Shown: positions 34,552-44,497, counted from the stretch's first letter. The stretch is 64,000 nucleotides of DNA from Maricaulis alexandrii (GCF_005871165.1 NZ_SWKP01000003.1:248001-312000), one strand, 5' to 3'. Made by a program: numbers and translations. The notes: generated by a model from the letters alone, not told the origin.

Positions 34552-35562
34552 ATGTTCATCAAACGATCCCGGTCCTGGCAGGGCCGAGAAGCGGATGTCA
34601 CACCGCACAATCTGTATCTGGACCGCCGCCGGATCATGCAGGCCGGTGGCGCCCTGGCGCTCACGGGTCTGGTCGGTTGTGGCAGTTCGGAAAGCCAGGC
34701 CGAGAACACGGCTGCCAGCAATACGACCCTGGCGAATTCCACGACCCAGCCGGAGAGCTCCGCTTCCGGCCTGCAATACCGGGAGACGGCCTATCAGGTC
34801 AGCGATCCGCAAACCCCGTATGACGCGGTCACCGGTTACAACAATTTCTATGAGTTCGGCACCAGCAAGGATGATCCGGCCCGCTATGCCCACCGAATGA
34901 GTGTCACGCCCTGGTCGATCGAAGTGGAGGGCCATGCTGCCCGGACCGGCACTTTCGATCTGGAAGACGTGATCGACTATAACGCGCTGGAAGAACGGAT
35001 CTATCGCCTGCGTTGCGTCGAGGCCTGGTCCATGGTGATCCCCTGGATCGGCGTGCCCCTGGCCGATGTCCTGCGCCGCTTCGAACCCACCTCCGATGCC
35101 CGCTACGTGGCCTTCGAGACCTATCTCAACCGGTCCGAAATGCGTGGCACGCGATTCCCGGTGCTGGACTGGCCCTATGTGGAAGGCCTGCGCATGGACG
35201 AGGCCATGAATGAGCTCGCCTTCCTGGCGGTCGGTCTTTATGGCGATCTTCTGCCCAACCAGAACGGGGCGCCCGTCCGGCTGGTTGTACCCTGGAAATA
35301 CGGCTACAAGTCCATCAAATCGATCACGAAAATCCGCTTCGTGTCTGAACAGCCGCCGACCTCCTGGAACATCGCGGCTCCGAATGAGTATGGCTTCTAC
35401 TCCAACGTGAATCCGAACCGGGCTCATCCGCGCTGGAGCCAAGCGAGTGAACGCGTGATCGGCGGCAGTCTCTTTTCCCGCCGCGATACCGAAATGTTCA
35501 ACGGCTATGGCGAACAGGTCGCTGACCTTTACGCCGGCATGGACCTGATCGAGAACCACTGA
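34552..35562 (+). CDS. msrP: Methionine sulfoxide reductase catalytic subunit MsrP
   Basis: 336-residue periplasmic molybdopterin enzyme that reduces oxidised methionines in envelope proteins. The Tat signal includes DRRRIMQAGGALALTGLVG, consistent with export of a folded Mo-cofactor protein. The oxidoreductase domain carries the Mo ligand Cys in RLRCVEAWSMVIPW (C155) and the VPWKYGYKSIKSI motif. The following gene, 2 bp after, is its membrane heme partner MsrQ. A Ser/Thr-rich linker lies at ~45-75. Confidence 0.95.
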   Translation: MFIKRSRSWQGREADVTPHNLYLDRRRIMQAGGALALTGLVGCGSSESQAENTAASNTTLANSTTQPESSASGLQYRETAYQVSDPQTPYDAVTGYNNFYEFGTSKDDPARYAHRMSVTPWSIEVEGHAARTGTFDLEDVIDYNALEERIYRLRCVEAWSMVIPWIGVPLADVLRRFEPTSDARYVAFETYLNRSEMRGTRFPVLDWPYVEGLRMDEAMNELAFLAVGLYGDLLPNQNGAPVRLVVPWKYGYKSIKSITKIRFVSEQPPTSWNIAAPNEYGFYSNVNPNRAHPRWSQASERVIGGSLFSRRDTEMFNGYGEQVADLYAGMDLIENH

Positions 35563-35564
35563 CC

Positions 35565-36239
35565 ATGGCGCGCAATGCATTCCTGCGGGTGGTCGGCCAG
35601 CACTGGCTGAAACCCCTTACCTTCTGGCTGCTCGCCCTGCCGGGCCTCTGGCTGCTCTGGCAATGGGTGCTGCTGCTCACCGGCATGCCGCATGCGCTGG
35701 GCTTCAACCCGATCGAGACGACACACCGATTTCTCGGCGACACGGCGATCCGGATCCTGCTGATCACCCTCGCCATCACGCCGTTCAGGGACCTCACCCG
35801 CTGGCTGCCCATCATGAAGGTCCGGCGCCGCATCGGCCTGGCCGCCTTCTGGTATGCGCTGGCGCATGTCCTGGCCTATCTGGGATTGGACCTGTTCATC
35901 GCGGCCGGGATGAGTGTGTCCGGCGCTCTGGCCGGACTGTGGGAAGACGTCGCCGAGCGTATCTATATCACGCTGGGCATGATCGCCTTCATCCTGTTGA
36001 TCCCCCTCGCCGTGACCAGCTTCAACGCGATGATCCGGTTAATGGGTCCGCGACCTTGGCAGCAATTGCACTGGCTGGTCTATCCGCTCGCCATCATCGC
36101 TGTGCTTCACCACGGCTTCATGGCCAAGGGGAACCAGATCATGCCCTGGGTGCATGGCGGTATTCTGGCCCTGCTGCTGGGCTACCGGCTGGTCCGGACG
36201 CTGCGCAAAAGATCACAGGCCAAGGCCATGGCGTCCTGA
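35565..36239 (+). CDS. msrQ: MsrQ heme-binding membrane subunit
   Basis: 224-residue integral membrane protein with about six helices, of the ferric-reductase-like YedZ/MsrQ family; it passes electrons from the quinone pool or flavin reductase to MsrP. Conserved His and Arg patterns: ITPFRDLTRWLPIMKVRRRIGLAAFWYALAHVLAY and QLHWLVYPLAIIAVLHHGFM. Its 3' end overlaps the convergent DoxX-like gene by 58 bp, with both stops retained. Confidence 0.94.
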   Translation: MARNAFLRVVGQHWLKPLTFWLLALPGLWLLWQWVLLLTGMPHALGFNPIETTHRFLGDTAIRILLITLAITPFRDLTRWLPIMKVRRRIGLAAFWYALAHVLAYLGLDLFIAAGMSVSGALAGLWEDVAERIYITLGMIAFILLIPLAVTSFNAMIRLMGPRPWQQLHWLVYPLAIIAVLHHGFMAKGNQIMPWVHGGILALLLGYRLVRTLRKRSQAKAMAS

Positions 36240-36664
36240 CGCTTCAGGATCAGAAGCGTCAAACAAGACAGCCAGACCAGGCAGGCGGCCACGAACAGGC
36301 CGCCGCCATCCTGGTTGGGGTCGATGCCCAACGGCGTGAACAGGTGGAAATTCACAGCCCCGGTCATGATCGCCAGGCCCAGTGCACTGGCCAGGACCTG
36401 GAGGCGTTTCAGGGATGGAATGAAGCCCAACAGGAACAGCGCCGACGCCACCAGTTCCGCAGAGCCGATCACATACTGGCTGAACAGGCCGGTCGGTCCG
36501 AACAGGCCGGCCGCGCCCCAGCTGGCTGCCCAGGCGTCCAGCAAGCCGAAAATGACCTGGGTTTCGGGCGCGTCAGTGAATTTGTAGCGCAGCGAATCCA
36601 GGAAAATCGCGCAGATGAAAAGCGGCAGGCCGATATGGATGATCCGGCTGATCCAGACACGCAT
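36182..36664 (-). CDS. DoxX-like membrane protein
   Basis: 160 residues with four predicted helices (ISRIIHIGLPLFICAIFL; YVIGSAELVASALFLLGF; ALGLAIMTGAV; FVAACLVWLSCLTLLIL), the DoxX/SURF4-type topology; RYKFT after the first helix and the GSAELVASALFLLG helix fit this family. Role uncertain. ATG 36664 with GGGAG 8 nt upstream. It converges on msrQ with an unusual 58-bp overlap and diverges from the M14 peptidase gene. Confidence 0.65.
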   Translation of the reverse strand: MRVWISRIIHIGLPLFICAIFLDSLRYKFTDAPETQVIFGLLDAWAASWGAAGLFGPTGLFSQYVIGSAELVASALFLLGFIPSLKRLQVLASALGLAIMTGAVNFHLFTPLGIDPNQDGGGLFVAACLVWLSCLTLLILKRQDAMALACDLLRSVRTSR

Positions 36665-36776
36665 GACTAAACTCCCTCGCTGACGGGGCTTGCAGGCGCC
36701 CCATGTTCGCTTTCGCCAATATGCGTTATCAGCGTCACGAACCAGTCACCCTTTCGCGAGCCTGGAGCCCGATCCG

Positions 36777-37910
36777 ATGAGCCTGCACATCACCGACGCC
36801 TTTGACAGTGGCAATATCGACGTCCTCGACGCGGCCCAGCCAGACCGGATCCGCCTGGAAATCCGCAAGGATAACGGGTCGGATTTCTATCAATGGTTCC
36901 ATTTCCGGGTGACGGGTGCAGCCGGAACGCCCCTGACCATGGCGATCGAGAATGCCGGCGGGGCCGCCTATCTGGAAGGCTGGCCGGGCTATCGCGCCTG
37001 CGCCTCCTATGACCGGGAAACCTGGTTCCGCATCGACACGAGCTTCGAGAACGGCGTTCTGACCCTGCATCACACGCCGCAGGCCGACACGGTTTGGTTC
37101 GCCTATTTCGCGCCCTATTCCATGGAACGCCATCTCGACCTGATCGCCTGGGCGCAGGGCCATGAAGCGGTGCGTCTGGAAATCCTGGGGGACACGCTGG
37201 ACGGCCAGTCCATGGACCTGCTGACGGTCGGTGACCCGGGCGACGGCAAGCGGACAATCTGGGTCACGGCGCGCCAGCACCCCGGTGAAACCATGGCGGA
37301 ATGGTGGATGGAAGGCTTTCTCGGCCGTCTTCTGGACGATCAGGATCCGGTCGCCCGCGTCCTGCGCGACAAGGCGGTTTTCCACATTGTGCCGAACATG
37401 AATCCCGATGGCAGTAAACGCGGGCACCTGCGCACCAATGCCAAGGGCGTCAATCTCAACCGCGAGTGGGACAAGGCAACACCGGAAAACTCCCCGGAGG
37501 TTTTCCATGTTCTCAATCGCATGCGGGAGACCGGGATTGACCTCGCCCTCGATGTCCATGGCGACGAGGCCCTGCCCTACAATTTCATCGCCGGTGGTGA
37601 AGGCGCACCCAATTTTGATGCCAAGGGCCAGGCCCTGCTCGACGGATACAAAACGGCCCTGTGCACGGCCAGCCCCGACTTCCAGACCGAACATGGTTAT
37701 GACGTCGATGCCCCCGGCACGGCCGACCTGTCGATCTGCACCAATTATCTCGCCAATGAATTCCGCTGCCTGGCGATGACCCTGGAAATGCCCTTCAAGG
37801 ACAATGCGGACCTGCCAGATGAGGATTTTGGCTGGTCGCCGGAGCGGTGCCGCAAGCTGGGCGCGGCCAATCTGGATGCCATGCTCGCGCTCGTGGACCA
37901 GTTGCGGTGA
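36777..37910 (+). CDS. M14-family zinc carboxypeptidase (cytosolic CCP-like)
   Basis: 377 residues, no signal peptide. An N-terminal beta domain (~1-125) precedes the M14 catalytic domain, as in cytosolic carboxypeptidases of the AGBL/CCP group. Zinc ligands: H168 and E171 in [13 protein letters not shown]261 in [12 protein letters not shown]; the catalytic Glu is E337 in TLEMPFKDN. The substrate-binding motif GVNLNREW is present. Start ATG 36777 follows GGAG 10 nt upstream; an earlier in-frame start (36690) lacks a ribosome site. It overlaps yaiI by 4 bp (GTGA). Confidence 0.92.
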   Translation: MSLHITDAFDSGNIDVLDAAQPDRIRLEIRKDNGSDFYQWFHFRVTGAAGTPLTMAIENAGGAAYLEGWPGYRACASYDRETWFRIDTSFENGVLTLHHTPQADTVWFAYFAPYSMERHLDLIAWAQGHEAVRLEILGDTLDGQSMDLLTVGDPGDGKRTIWVTARQHPGETMAEWWMEGFLGRLLDDQDPVARVLRDKAVFHIVPNMNPDGSKRGHLRTNAKGVNLNREWDKATPENSPEVFHVLNRMRETGIDLALDVHGDEALPYNFIAGGEGAPNFDAKGQALLDGYKTALCTASPDFQTEHGYDVDAPGTADLSICTNYLANEFRCLAMTLEMPFKDNADLPDEDFGWSPERCRKLGAANLDAMLALVDQLR

Positions 37911-38359
37911 CCCTCTACATCGATGCCGATGCCTGTCCGGTGAAGGATGAGGCGATCCGGGTCGGCGAGCGCCACCGTACCGAAATCATCTTTGTGTGCG
38001 ATGGCGGACTGCGCCGTCCGAATTCACAATGGGCCAAGCTCGTCATCGTCGAGCAGGGCGCGGATGCGGCCGATGACTGGATTGCCGAGCGGATCGGACC
38101 GGGAGATGTCTGCGTCACGGGCGACATTCCGCTCGCCGATCGCTGCATCAAGGCCGGCGGCCTCGCGATCGATCATCGGGGCCAGGTCTGGACGCCGGAC
38201 AATATCGGCTCGGCCCTGGCGATGCGGGATCTGATGACGGATCTGCGATCCGCCTCCCCGATTGATGGCCCGCGCGGCGGCGCCAAACCCTTCTCGCTGA
38301 AGGATCGCTCATCCTTCCTGGACGGCCTCGAACGCGTCATGCGTCAGGCGGCGCGCTAG
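37907..38359 (+). CDS. YaiI/YqxD (DUF188) family protein
   Basis: 150 residues of the DUF188/UPF0178 family, with its PIN-like acidic motif at the start: [14 protein letters not shown], then [12 protein letters not shown] and the C-terminal [14 protein letters not shown]. Function of the family is unknown; the conserved aspartates suggest a nuclease fold. GTG 37907 overlaps the M14 stop as GTGA. It ends in a 4-bp overlap with the convergent oxygenase gene (CTAG). Confidence 0.9.
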   Translation: MTLYIDADACPVKDEAIRVGERHRTEIIFVCDGGLRRPNSQWAKLVIVEQGADAADDWIAERIGPGDVCVTGDIPLADRCIKAGGLAIDHRGQVWTPDNIGSALAMRDLMTDLRSASPIDGPRGGAKPFSLKDRSSFLDGLERVMRQAAR

Positions 38360-39081
38360 CTGGCCTTTTCCTTGGGGCCGTCCACATCGGGAAACTCGAA
38401 CGAGCTGGGCTGGACGAAGATATCGCCCCGCCGATCAAAGGCATGCTCGGCATAGGGGCCGTGCCGGTCCACGAAATCGAAGAAGAGATGGGCGGACCAT
38501 TCATTGGGATTGGGCTCGGCCCGACCGTGCAGTTTGCGCACCCCGTCATAGATCACCGCATCCCCCGGCAGCATGGGCACTTTCAGCATGGGCAATTGCG
38601 TGCCCTCGGGAATGTCGGCGGCGGCCGAATGATTGGAATTCTCGCTCTCGAAATTGCCCTCCGACAGCCAGAGCGGCCAGGCGATGTTGTCCGAGTAGGC
38701 CAGGGTCAGGCTGATCGCGTACTCGGCCGCCGCCCGATCGACATGGAGCTTGCAGACATCCCCTTTCCGGTAGACCCGGAAATAGGACGTCGTGGGCAGG
38801 AGTTCCTTGCCGGTCATGGCTTGCATATAGGGCGTCAGCGTCCACAGGATCGTGGCGTGGAAGGGTGACCGGTAGGCATAGTTCTCGAAACAGAAGTTTT
38901 CGGTGAAAGGCCCCTTCCCCCAAATGCCCTCATAGGCTTCCCGCGAATTGCCCAGCTCGGTCTCGAACATGCGCAGCGTGGCCATCGCGACCTCTGGCGG
39001 GAACATCTGGTGGGCATAGGCCCAGCCCTGTTGTTCAAAGCTCGCGCGCAGCGTTTCCAGCTGTTTCAGTCGATCATACAT
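38356..39081 (-). CDS. 2-oxoglutarate/Fe(II)-dependent oxygenase-like protein
   Basis: 241 residues with a jelly-roll oxygenase pattern: Fe ligands HVD in [24 protein letters not shown] (His-x-Asp) and a later His in [10 protein letters not shown], with Arg nearby as possible 2OG ligand. Resembles prolyl-4-hydroxylase or phytanoyl-type enzymes. The substrate is unknown. It stands alone on the minus strand, convergent with yaiI. Confidence 0.75.
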   Translation of the reverse strand: MYDRLKQLETLRASFEQQGWAYAHQMFPPEVAMATLRMFETELGNSREAYEGIWGKGPFTENFCFENYAYRSPFHATILWTLTPYMQAMTGKELLPTTSYFRVYRKGDVCKLHVDRAAAEYAISLTLAYSDNIAWPLWLSEGNFESENSNHSAAADIPEGTQLPMLKVPMLPGDAVIYDGVRKLHGRAEPNPNEWSAHLFFDFVDRHGPYAEHAFDRRGDIFVQPSSFEFPDVDGPKEKAS

Positions 39082-39261
39082 GCCTCACCCCCGTGATATT
39101 ACGGATAATTCATGTGTCTGCCGGGGGTGTCCACCCCTCGTTCCCAGTCTGCGCAAGCCCGGACACGCACGGCAGATCGGCCGTCCCCGACTTGACCCGA
39201 CAGCGCCGATCAACAGGATAGGCGACGGTAAGGAGGCCTGTTCGGGCCGGGGAGAATGATC

Positions 39262-41127
39262 ATGAAATCACTATTGGGCGGCGTCGCGATCGGCGCCATC
39301 ATCGCGGGTGCCGGCGTGTTTTATTACACGGCGGGCGATACCGCTGCGCCGAGTTCGGCTGAGGACACGGGCACGACTTCAGAAAGCGCTGAAGTGACTG
39401 TCGCCGATGCGGCGGCTTTCCTTGAGGAATCGACGGCTGAACTGCGCGAATTCAGCGAGTTCGGGGCCCGGACAGCCTGGGTGCAGAACAATTTCATCAC
39501 CTACGACACCAACTGGCTGCTGCAGCGCATGGGCGCCCAGGGCACCGAAATGTCCGTCCGCATGGCGACCGAGGCCGGCCAGTATGCGGATCTGGACCTG
39601 CCGCAGAATCTGGAACGCCAGATCAATGCCCTGCGCAATGGAATTACCCTGCCGGCGCCGAACGACCCGGCCGCGGCAGCCCGCCTGTCCGAACTGACCA
39701 CGCGCATGGGCTCGTCCTATTCCGCCGGTCTGATGGAAATCGACGGCGAGATGGTCGATCACAACGAGCTGGAAAACATCATGCGGACCAGCCGTGACCC
39801 GGAATTCCTGTCCTATGTCTGGAATGGCTGGCGTGAGGCCTACGATCCGGCCCAGATGGCCACCGACTATGCGGAAATGGTCGAGATTGCCAACCAGGGC
39901 GCCCGCGATCTGGGCTTCGACAATCTCGCCCAGATGTGGCTGTCCAACTACGACATGCCGGCGGACGAGATGGAAGCCGAGGTGGAGCGCCTCTGGGGTC
40001 AGGTTGCCCCCTTCTATGAGCAGCTCCACTGCCATGTCCGGACCAATCTGAACGATCTCTACGGCGATGACGTCCAGGCAGCCGACGGCCCGATCCGGGC
40101 TGACCTTCTGGGCAATATGTGGGCCCAGGGCTGGGGCTCCCTGTCGGATGTCGCTGGCGTTGGCAGCGCTGAAGCCGCGTACAGCCTCGATGATCTGCTC
40201 GTCGAAGCCGACTACACGCCGCTGCGCATGGTGGAGACGGCCGAGACCTTCTTCACCTCGCTGGGCATGGAAGAATTGCCGGACACGTTCTGGGAACGCT
40301 CCCTGATCACCCAGCCGCGCGACCGCCAGGTTGCGTGTCACGCTTCCGCCTGGAACCTCGACAGTGAAGAAGACCTGCGGATCAAGATGTGTACCCTGGT
40401 CAATGGCACGGACTTCGTGACCGTCCACCACGAGCTGGGCCACAATTTCTACCAGCGTGCCTACAATGATCAGGAATTCCTGCTGCAGGGCGGCGCCAAT
40501 GACGGATTCCACGAAGCCATCGGCGACTTCATCGCCCTCTCCGTGACGCCGGAATACCTGGTGCAGATCGGTCTGCTCGACGAAGCCGACATGCCGGGTG
40601 CGGATGCCGACCTGTCGCTGCTCATGGATACGGCGCTCGACAAGATCGCCTTCCTGCCCTTTGCAGTGATGATGGACCAGTGGCGCTGGCGTGTGCTTCG
40701 CGGCGAAATCCAGCCAGAAGACTATAATTCCGCCTGGTGGGAATTGCGTGAGAGCTATCAGGGCATTGTGCCGCCGGTGGACCGTCCGGCCGACGCCTTC
40801 GATCCGGGCTCTAAATACCACATTGCCAACAATGTCCCGTATTTGCGCTATTTCCTGAGCCATATCCTGCAGTTCCAGTTCCACCAGGCCGCCTGCGAAA
40901 TGGCCGGTTGGGAAGGCCCGCTGCACCGTTGCTCCATCTATGGAAACGAGGAAGTTGGCGCGCGCTTCAACGCGATGATGGAAATGGGCGCCTCGCAACC
41001 CTGGCCGGACGCGCTGGAAGCCTTTACCGGCACCCGCGAAATGGATGGCTCGGCCATCATCGCCTACTTCCAGCCCTTGATGGACCATCTGGAAGCCGAG
41101 AATGAGGGCCAGTCCTGCGGCTGGTAA
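39262..41127 (+). CDS. M2-family peptidyl-dipeptidase (ACE-like)
   Basis: 621 residues with an N-terminal hydrophobic signal/anchor (LLGGVAIGAIIAGAGVFYY), a Ser/Thr/Glu linker and a single catalytic domain of family M2 (angiotensin-converting-enzyme type). Zinc motif HHELGHNFYQ (HExxH with the upstream Thr/Val) and downstream Glu in GGANDGFHEAIGD (~24 residues on) are clear. It should remove dipeptides from C-termini of peptides in the periplasm. ATG 39262 is chosen over 39256 because GGGGAG is correctly spaced (7 nt) from it. Confidence 0.95.
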   Translation: MKSLLGGVAIGAIIAGAGVFYYTAGDTAAPSSAEDTGTTSESAEVTVADAAAFLEESTAELREFSEFGARTAWVQNNFITYDTNWLLQRMGAQGTEMSVRMATEAGQYADLDLPQNLERQINALRNGITLPAPNDPAAAARLSELTTRMGSSYSAGLMEIDGEMVDHNELENIMRTSRDPEFLSYVWNGWREAYDPAQMATDYAEMVEIANQGARDLGFDNLAQMWLSNYDMPADEMEAEVERLWGQVAPFYEQLHCHVRTNLNDLYGDDVQAADGPIRADLLGNMWAQGWGSLSDVAGVGSAEAAYSLDDLLVEADYTPLRMVETAETFFTSLGMEELPDTFWERSLITQPRDRQVACHASAWNLDSEEDLRIKMCTLVNGTDFVTVHHELGHNFYQRAYNDQEFLLQGGANDGFHEAIGDFIALSVTPEYLVQIGLLDEADMPGADADLSLLMDTALDKIAFLPFAVMMDQWRWRVLRGEIQPEDYNSAWWELRESYQGIVPPVDRPADAFDPGSKYHIANNVPYLRYFLSHILQFQFHQAACEMAGWEGPLHRCSIYGNEEVGARFNAMMEMGASQPWPDALEAFTGTREMDGSAIIAYFQPLMDHLEAENEGQSCGW

Positions 41128-41146
41128 TCTGAGCGATGAATGAACG

Positions 41147-41175
41147 CGGCCCCGTCACCCGGCGGGGCCGTTTTT
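41147..41175 (+). terminator. Rho-independent terminator after the M2 peptidase
   Basis: Stem CGGCCCCG (41147-41154) / CGGGGCCG (41163-41170), loop TCACCCGG, followed by TTTTTC. It lies 19 bp after the peptidase stop. Confidence 0.92.
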
Positions 41176-41196
41176 CTTTGACGGGGGAATAGCTCG

Positions 41197-41646
41197 ATGG
41201 ACTGGAGTGTGTTCGATTTCCTGGTGGCGGCCCTGCTGCTCGTGCTTCTGTTTGGTGCGATCGGATTGATCTTCGTCCGGCGTTGGTCCTGGCTCTACAG
41301 GCTGGGCTTGGCGCTCAGCCTGGTTACGGGGGCCTTGCTGTTCTGGGTCGCCGGCGCTGTGGGTCTCATCGGCGGCGCCGCGCATGACGCCAATATGGCC
41401 TATCCCGCGATGCTGACCCTCGGTCTGATTGGCAGTGTAGTGGTCCGCTTCAAGGCTTCGGGGCTGGCCCTCTTGCTGGGCGGGCTGGGTATCGCCCAGC
41501 TGGCCATCGGCCTCATAGCCGTCCTGGCAGGTTTGGGTCAGGACTCCCAGCGCTGGCCCGACGATATCCTCGCGACCAGCTTCATCTTCAGCCTGCTCTG
41601 GCTGTCCGCCGGTTTCTGCTTCTGGCGGGACTGGAAAACCCGCTAG
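41197..41646 (+). CDS. Small integral membrane protein of unknown function
   Basis: 149 residues with four hydrophobic helices (FLVAALLLVLLFGAIGLIF; LGLALSLVTGALLFWVAGAVGLI; ALLLGGLGIAQLAIGLIAVLAG; FIFSLLWLSAGFCFW). No family recognised. ATG 41197 follows GGGGGAA. It is convergent with the HupE-like gene; the stop codons overlap by 4 bp (CTAG). Confidence 0.75.
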   Translation: MDWSVFDFLVAALLLVLLFGAIGLIFVRRWSWLYRLGLALSLVTGALLFWVAGAVGLIGGAAHDANMAYPAMLTLGLIGSVVVRFKASGLALLLGGLGIAQLAIGLIAVLAGLGQDSQRWPDDILATSFIFSLLWLSAGFCFWRDWKTR

Positions 41647-42227
41647 CCGCCCAGGAAGACCCGCTCGAAAGTCCACCAGAGCGCCATGGCGGCAATCGCC
41701 ACGGACACGATCCGGACCAGCCAGGGATACCAGGCGGCTTCCCGGAACCAGTGCAGGGCGAGCCAGCACCCCAGAACAATGGTCAGCTGGCCCAGTTCCA
41801 CACCGACATTGAAGCTCAGCAAGGCCGGGACAAGCTGCCCCTGCGGCAGGCCCAGCTCCGAGAGCACGCCGGCAAAGCCCAGCCCGTGGAACAGGCCGAA
41901 ACCGAAAACGATGGCCGGCCGCCAGCGCGTCATGTCCTTGAAGACCAGATTCTCGATCGCGACGAAGGCGATGGACAGGGCGATGATCGGCTCGACGATG
42001 GAAGCCGGCAGGCTGACCAGTCCGAGCGTGGCCAGGGCCAGGGTCAGCGTGTGGGCCAGGGTGAAAGCCGAAACCTGCCAGATCAGGGGTTTCAGGCGTG
42101 TGGAGGCGAAGAAGAGCGCCAGGACGAAGAGGATGTGATCCAGTCCCTTGGGCAGGATGTGCGTATAGCCCAGCTGCAAATAAAGCCCGATGACGTCAAA
42201 GACCGTCTGTTCCTGCGCCACCAGCAT
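41643..42227 (-). CDS. HupE/UreJ-like membrane protein
   Basis: 194 residues with about six helices. It matches the HupE/UreJ_2 family: YLQLGYTHILPKGLDHILFVLALF near the N-terminus and FGFGLFHGLGFAGVLSELGLP, then FNVGVELGQL. Members are associated with nickel/hydrogenase or urease maturation, or occur as lone genes fused to other membrane parts. No hydrogenase or urease gene is in the window, so its role here is open. ATG 42227 with GGGGG 5-6 nt upstream is preferred over GTG 42233. Confidence 0.85.
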   Translation of the reverse strand: MLVAQEQTVFDVIGLYLQLGYTHILPKGLDHILFVLALFFASTRLKPLIWQVSAFTLAHTLTLALATLGLVSLPASIVEPIIALSIAFVAIENLVFKDMTRWRPAIVFGFGLFHGLGFAGVLSELGLPQGQLVPALLSFNVGVELGQLTIVLGCWLALHWFREAAWYPWLVRIVSVAIAAMALWWTFERVFLGG

Positions 42228-42378
42228 GGCCACCCCCGTTTGAAACCGTCCGCAAGCTAGGCGGGGGTCGTTACGGCTTCAAGCACGGCTCGCGGTTCGG
42301 CGGCAGGCGGGTTACACCTCGGATCACAGAGCGAATCTCAACGAGCCGGGGTCCAAGCCCGGTCGGCAGGGAGTGATC

Positions 42379-43227
42379 ATGAGCGATCAGTTCAAAACCA
42401 GTGTCGATGTCTCCGGCGAGGACATCCATTGGGATTTCAAGGACGCCATGTCCTATGGCGGATATCTGGGCCTCGACCGGCTCCTGACGGCCCAGAAATG
42501 CCTGACCGATGAGCATGATGAGATGCTCTTCATCATCATTCACCAGGTCGGCGAGTTGTGGATGAAACTCCTCATCCATGAGGTTGAGGGCGGGATTGCG
42601 CATCTCCGCGATGACGAAATCGGTCCGGCCCTGAAAATGTTCGCCCGTGTCTCCCGTACCCAGGAACAGCTGATCCAGGCCTGGGATGTCCTGGCGACGA
42701 TGACACCTGCGGATTATCTCGCCTTTCGGGATGCGTTGGGACAAAGCTCCGGTTTCCAATCCTTCCAGTATCGTACGCTGGAATTCCGCCTCGGGAATAA
42801 GAACGCCGCCATGGCGCGGGTTCATGCGGATAATCCTCCGGCGCATCAGATGGTTACACGCGCGCTGGAGCTTCCGAGCCTGTGGGATGAGACCCTGCGT
42901 TTGCTGGCGCGCAAGGGGTATGACATTCCGGCGGAGGCTGTGGATCGTGACTGGACCCAGCCCTATAAACCCTCCGGGAAAGTCGAGGATATCTGGCGCG
43001 ATATCTATCATGACAGCGAGACCCATTGGGAGGCCTATGAGCTGGGCGAGAAGCTGGTCGACCTGGAACACAAATTCCAGCAATGGCGCTTCAACCACAT
43101 GAAAACCGTGGAACGCATCATCGGTTTCCGGCGCGGCACGGGGGGCACGTCCGGTGTTTCCTACCTCGTGAAAGCGCTGGATCTTCGCTTCTTCCCGGAA
43201 ATCTGGACCGTCCGTACCACGCTTTGA
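42379..43227 (+). CDS. kynA: Tryptophan 2,3-dioxygenase
   Basis: 282 residues. Heme dioxygenase that opens the indole ring of L-tryptophan to N-formylkynurenine. Signatures: MSYGGYLGLDRLLTAQK, DEMLFIIIHQVGELWMKLLIHE, the substrate region SGFQSFQYRTLEFRLGNKN, and the C-terminal RFNHMKTVERIIGFRRGTGGTSGVSYL with the proximal His. ATG 42379 is 6 nt after GGGAG. It precedes kynU by 16 bp as a two-gene operon; the formamidase step (KynB) between them is not encoded nearby. Confidence 0.96.
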   Translation: MSDQFKTSVDVSGEDIHWDFKDAMSYGGYLGLDRLLTAQKCLTDEHDEMLFIIIHQVGELWMKLLIHEVEGGIAHLRDDEIGPALKMFARVSRTQEQLIQAWDVLATMTPADYLAFRDALGQSSGFQSFQYRTLEFRLGNKNAAMARVHADNPPAHQMVTRALELPSLWDETLRLLARKGYDIPAEAVDRDWTQPYKPSGKVEDIWRDIYHDSETHWEAYELGEKLVDLEHKFQQWRFNHMKTVERIIGFRRGTGGTSGVSYLVKALDLRFFPEIWTVRTTL

Positions 43228-43243
43228 ACCCGCAGGCCCCGAC

Positions 43244-44479
43244 ATGAAAAACCTTGAAACAATCCGGCAGCTTGATGCTGCTGACTCCCTCGCTCATTTC
43301 CGGGACCGGTTCGAACTTCCCGACGGCCTGATCTATCTGGACGGCAACTCCCTAGGCGTCATGCCCAAGAGTGCGCCGGAGCGGATGAAGACCGTGGTGG
43401 AGACCGAATGGGGTCAGCATCTGATTACCTCTTGGAACCGGCATGACTGGATCGGCCTGCCGCGTCGTCTCGGCGCGATCATTGCCGGACTGGTCGGTGC
43501 CAATCCGGAGGAAGTGGTGGTCGCCGATTCGACCTCTATCAACATTTTCAAGACGTTGAGCGCGGCACTTCAACTCAACCCCGAGCGCTCTGTCATCCTG
43601 TCGGAAACCGGCAATTTCCCGACCAATGTCTACATGATGCAGGGGCTCAGCGCGAACAGCGGGGGTTCAGTCCGGCATCAAATGGTACCCACAAACGACC
43701 TGGAAGCGCACTTCAATGATGACGTGGCGGCACTCCTGATCACCCAAGCGCACTACAAGACAGGTTATCTGCACGACATGCAGGCCATCACGAAGGCGGC
43801 CCAGGAGAAGGGCATCATCGTGATCTGGGATCTGTGCCATTCCGCCGGCGCCCTGCCCGTCGACCTCAATGCCTGCCATGCCGACATGGCGGTAGGCTGT
43901 GGCTATAAATATCTCAATGGCGGACCGGGCGCGCCCGCCTTCATCTTTGTCGCTGAACGTCACCAGGAGAAAGTGATGCCGGTCCTGTCGGGTTGGCTGG
44001 GTCATGCCCGCCCGTTCGACTTTTCCGACCAGTACGAGCCGGCCCCGGGAATTGACCGGTTCAAATGCTCCTCCCCCTCCATTCTGGGCATGTCGGTGCT
44101 GGAATGCGGTCTCGAGATCGCGGCCGAAGCGGACATGGCGGAGGTGCGCAAGAAATCGATCGCCCTGACCGAATTATTCATCGAACAGGTGGAAACCCGT
44201 CTGGCCGGTCAGGGGTTCGAACTGGCCAGTCCGCGCGATCCATCGATCCGCGGCAGCCAGGTCTCCTTCCATCATGAGAACGGCTATCCGATCATGCAGG
44301 CACTGATCGACCGGGGTGTGATCGGCGATTTCCGGGATCCGGACATTCTGCGCTTCGGCTTCACCCCGCTCTATACCTCCCATGAGGATGTCTGGCGGGC
44401 GGCGGAAATCCTGCAGGACATCATGGAAAGCGGAGTCTGGCGGGAACCGCGGTTCAGTGTCCGGTCAGCCGTGACCTGA
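43244..44479 (+). CDS. kynU: Kynureninase
   Basis: 411 residues, PLP-dependent, cleaving L-kynurenine to anthranilate and alanine. Start region LDGNSLGVMPKSAPE, VVVADSTSINIFKTLSAAL, the PLP-binding Asp in IVIWDLCHSAGALPV and the Schiff-base Lys in GCGYKYLNGGPGAPAF are visible. Normal length for the family. It follows kynA. Anthranilate could re-enter tryptophan synthesis or be degraded; neither route is in the window. Confidence 0.96.
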   Translation: MKNLETIRQLDAADSLAHFRDRFELPDGLIYLDGNSLGVMPKSAPERMKTVVETEWGQHLITSWNRHDWIGLPRRLGAIIAGLVGANPEEVVVADSTSINIFKTLSAALQLNPERSVILSETGNFPTNVYMMQGLSANSGGSVRHQMVPTNDLEAHFNDDVAALLITQAHYKTGYLHDMQAITKAAQEKGIIVIWDLCHSAGALPVDLNACHADMAVGCGYKYLNGGPGAPAFIFVAERHQEKVMPVLSGWLGHARPFDFSDQYEPAPGIDRFKCSSPSILGMSVLECGLEIAAEADMAEVRKKSIALTELFIEQVETRLAGQGFELASPRDPSIRGSQVSFHHENGYPIMQALIDRGVIGDFRDPDILRFGFTPLYTSHEDVWRAAEILQDIMESGVWREPRFSVRSAVT

Positions 44480-44497
44480 CGGACAGGCCGGAAGGTC

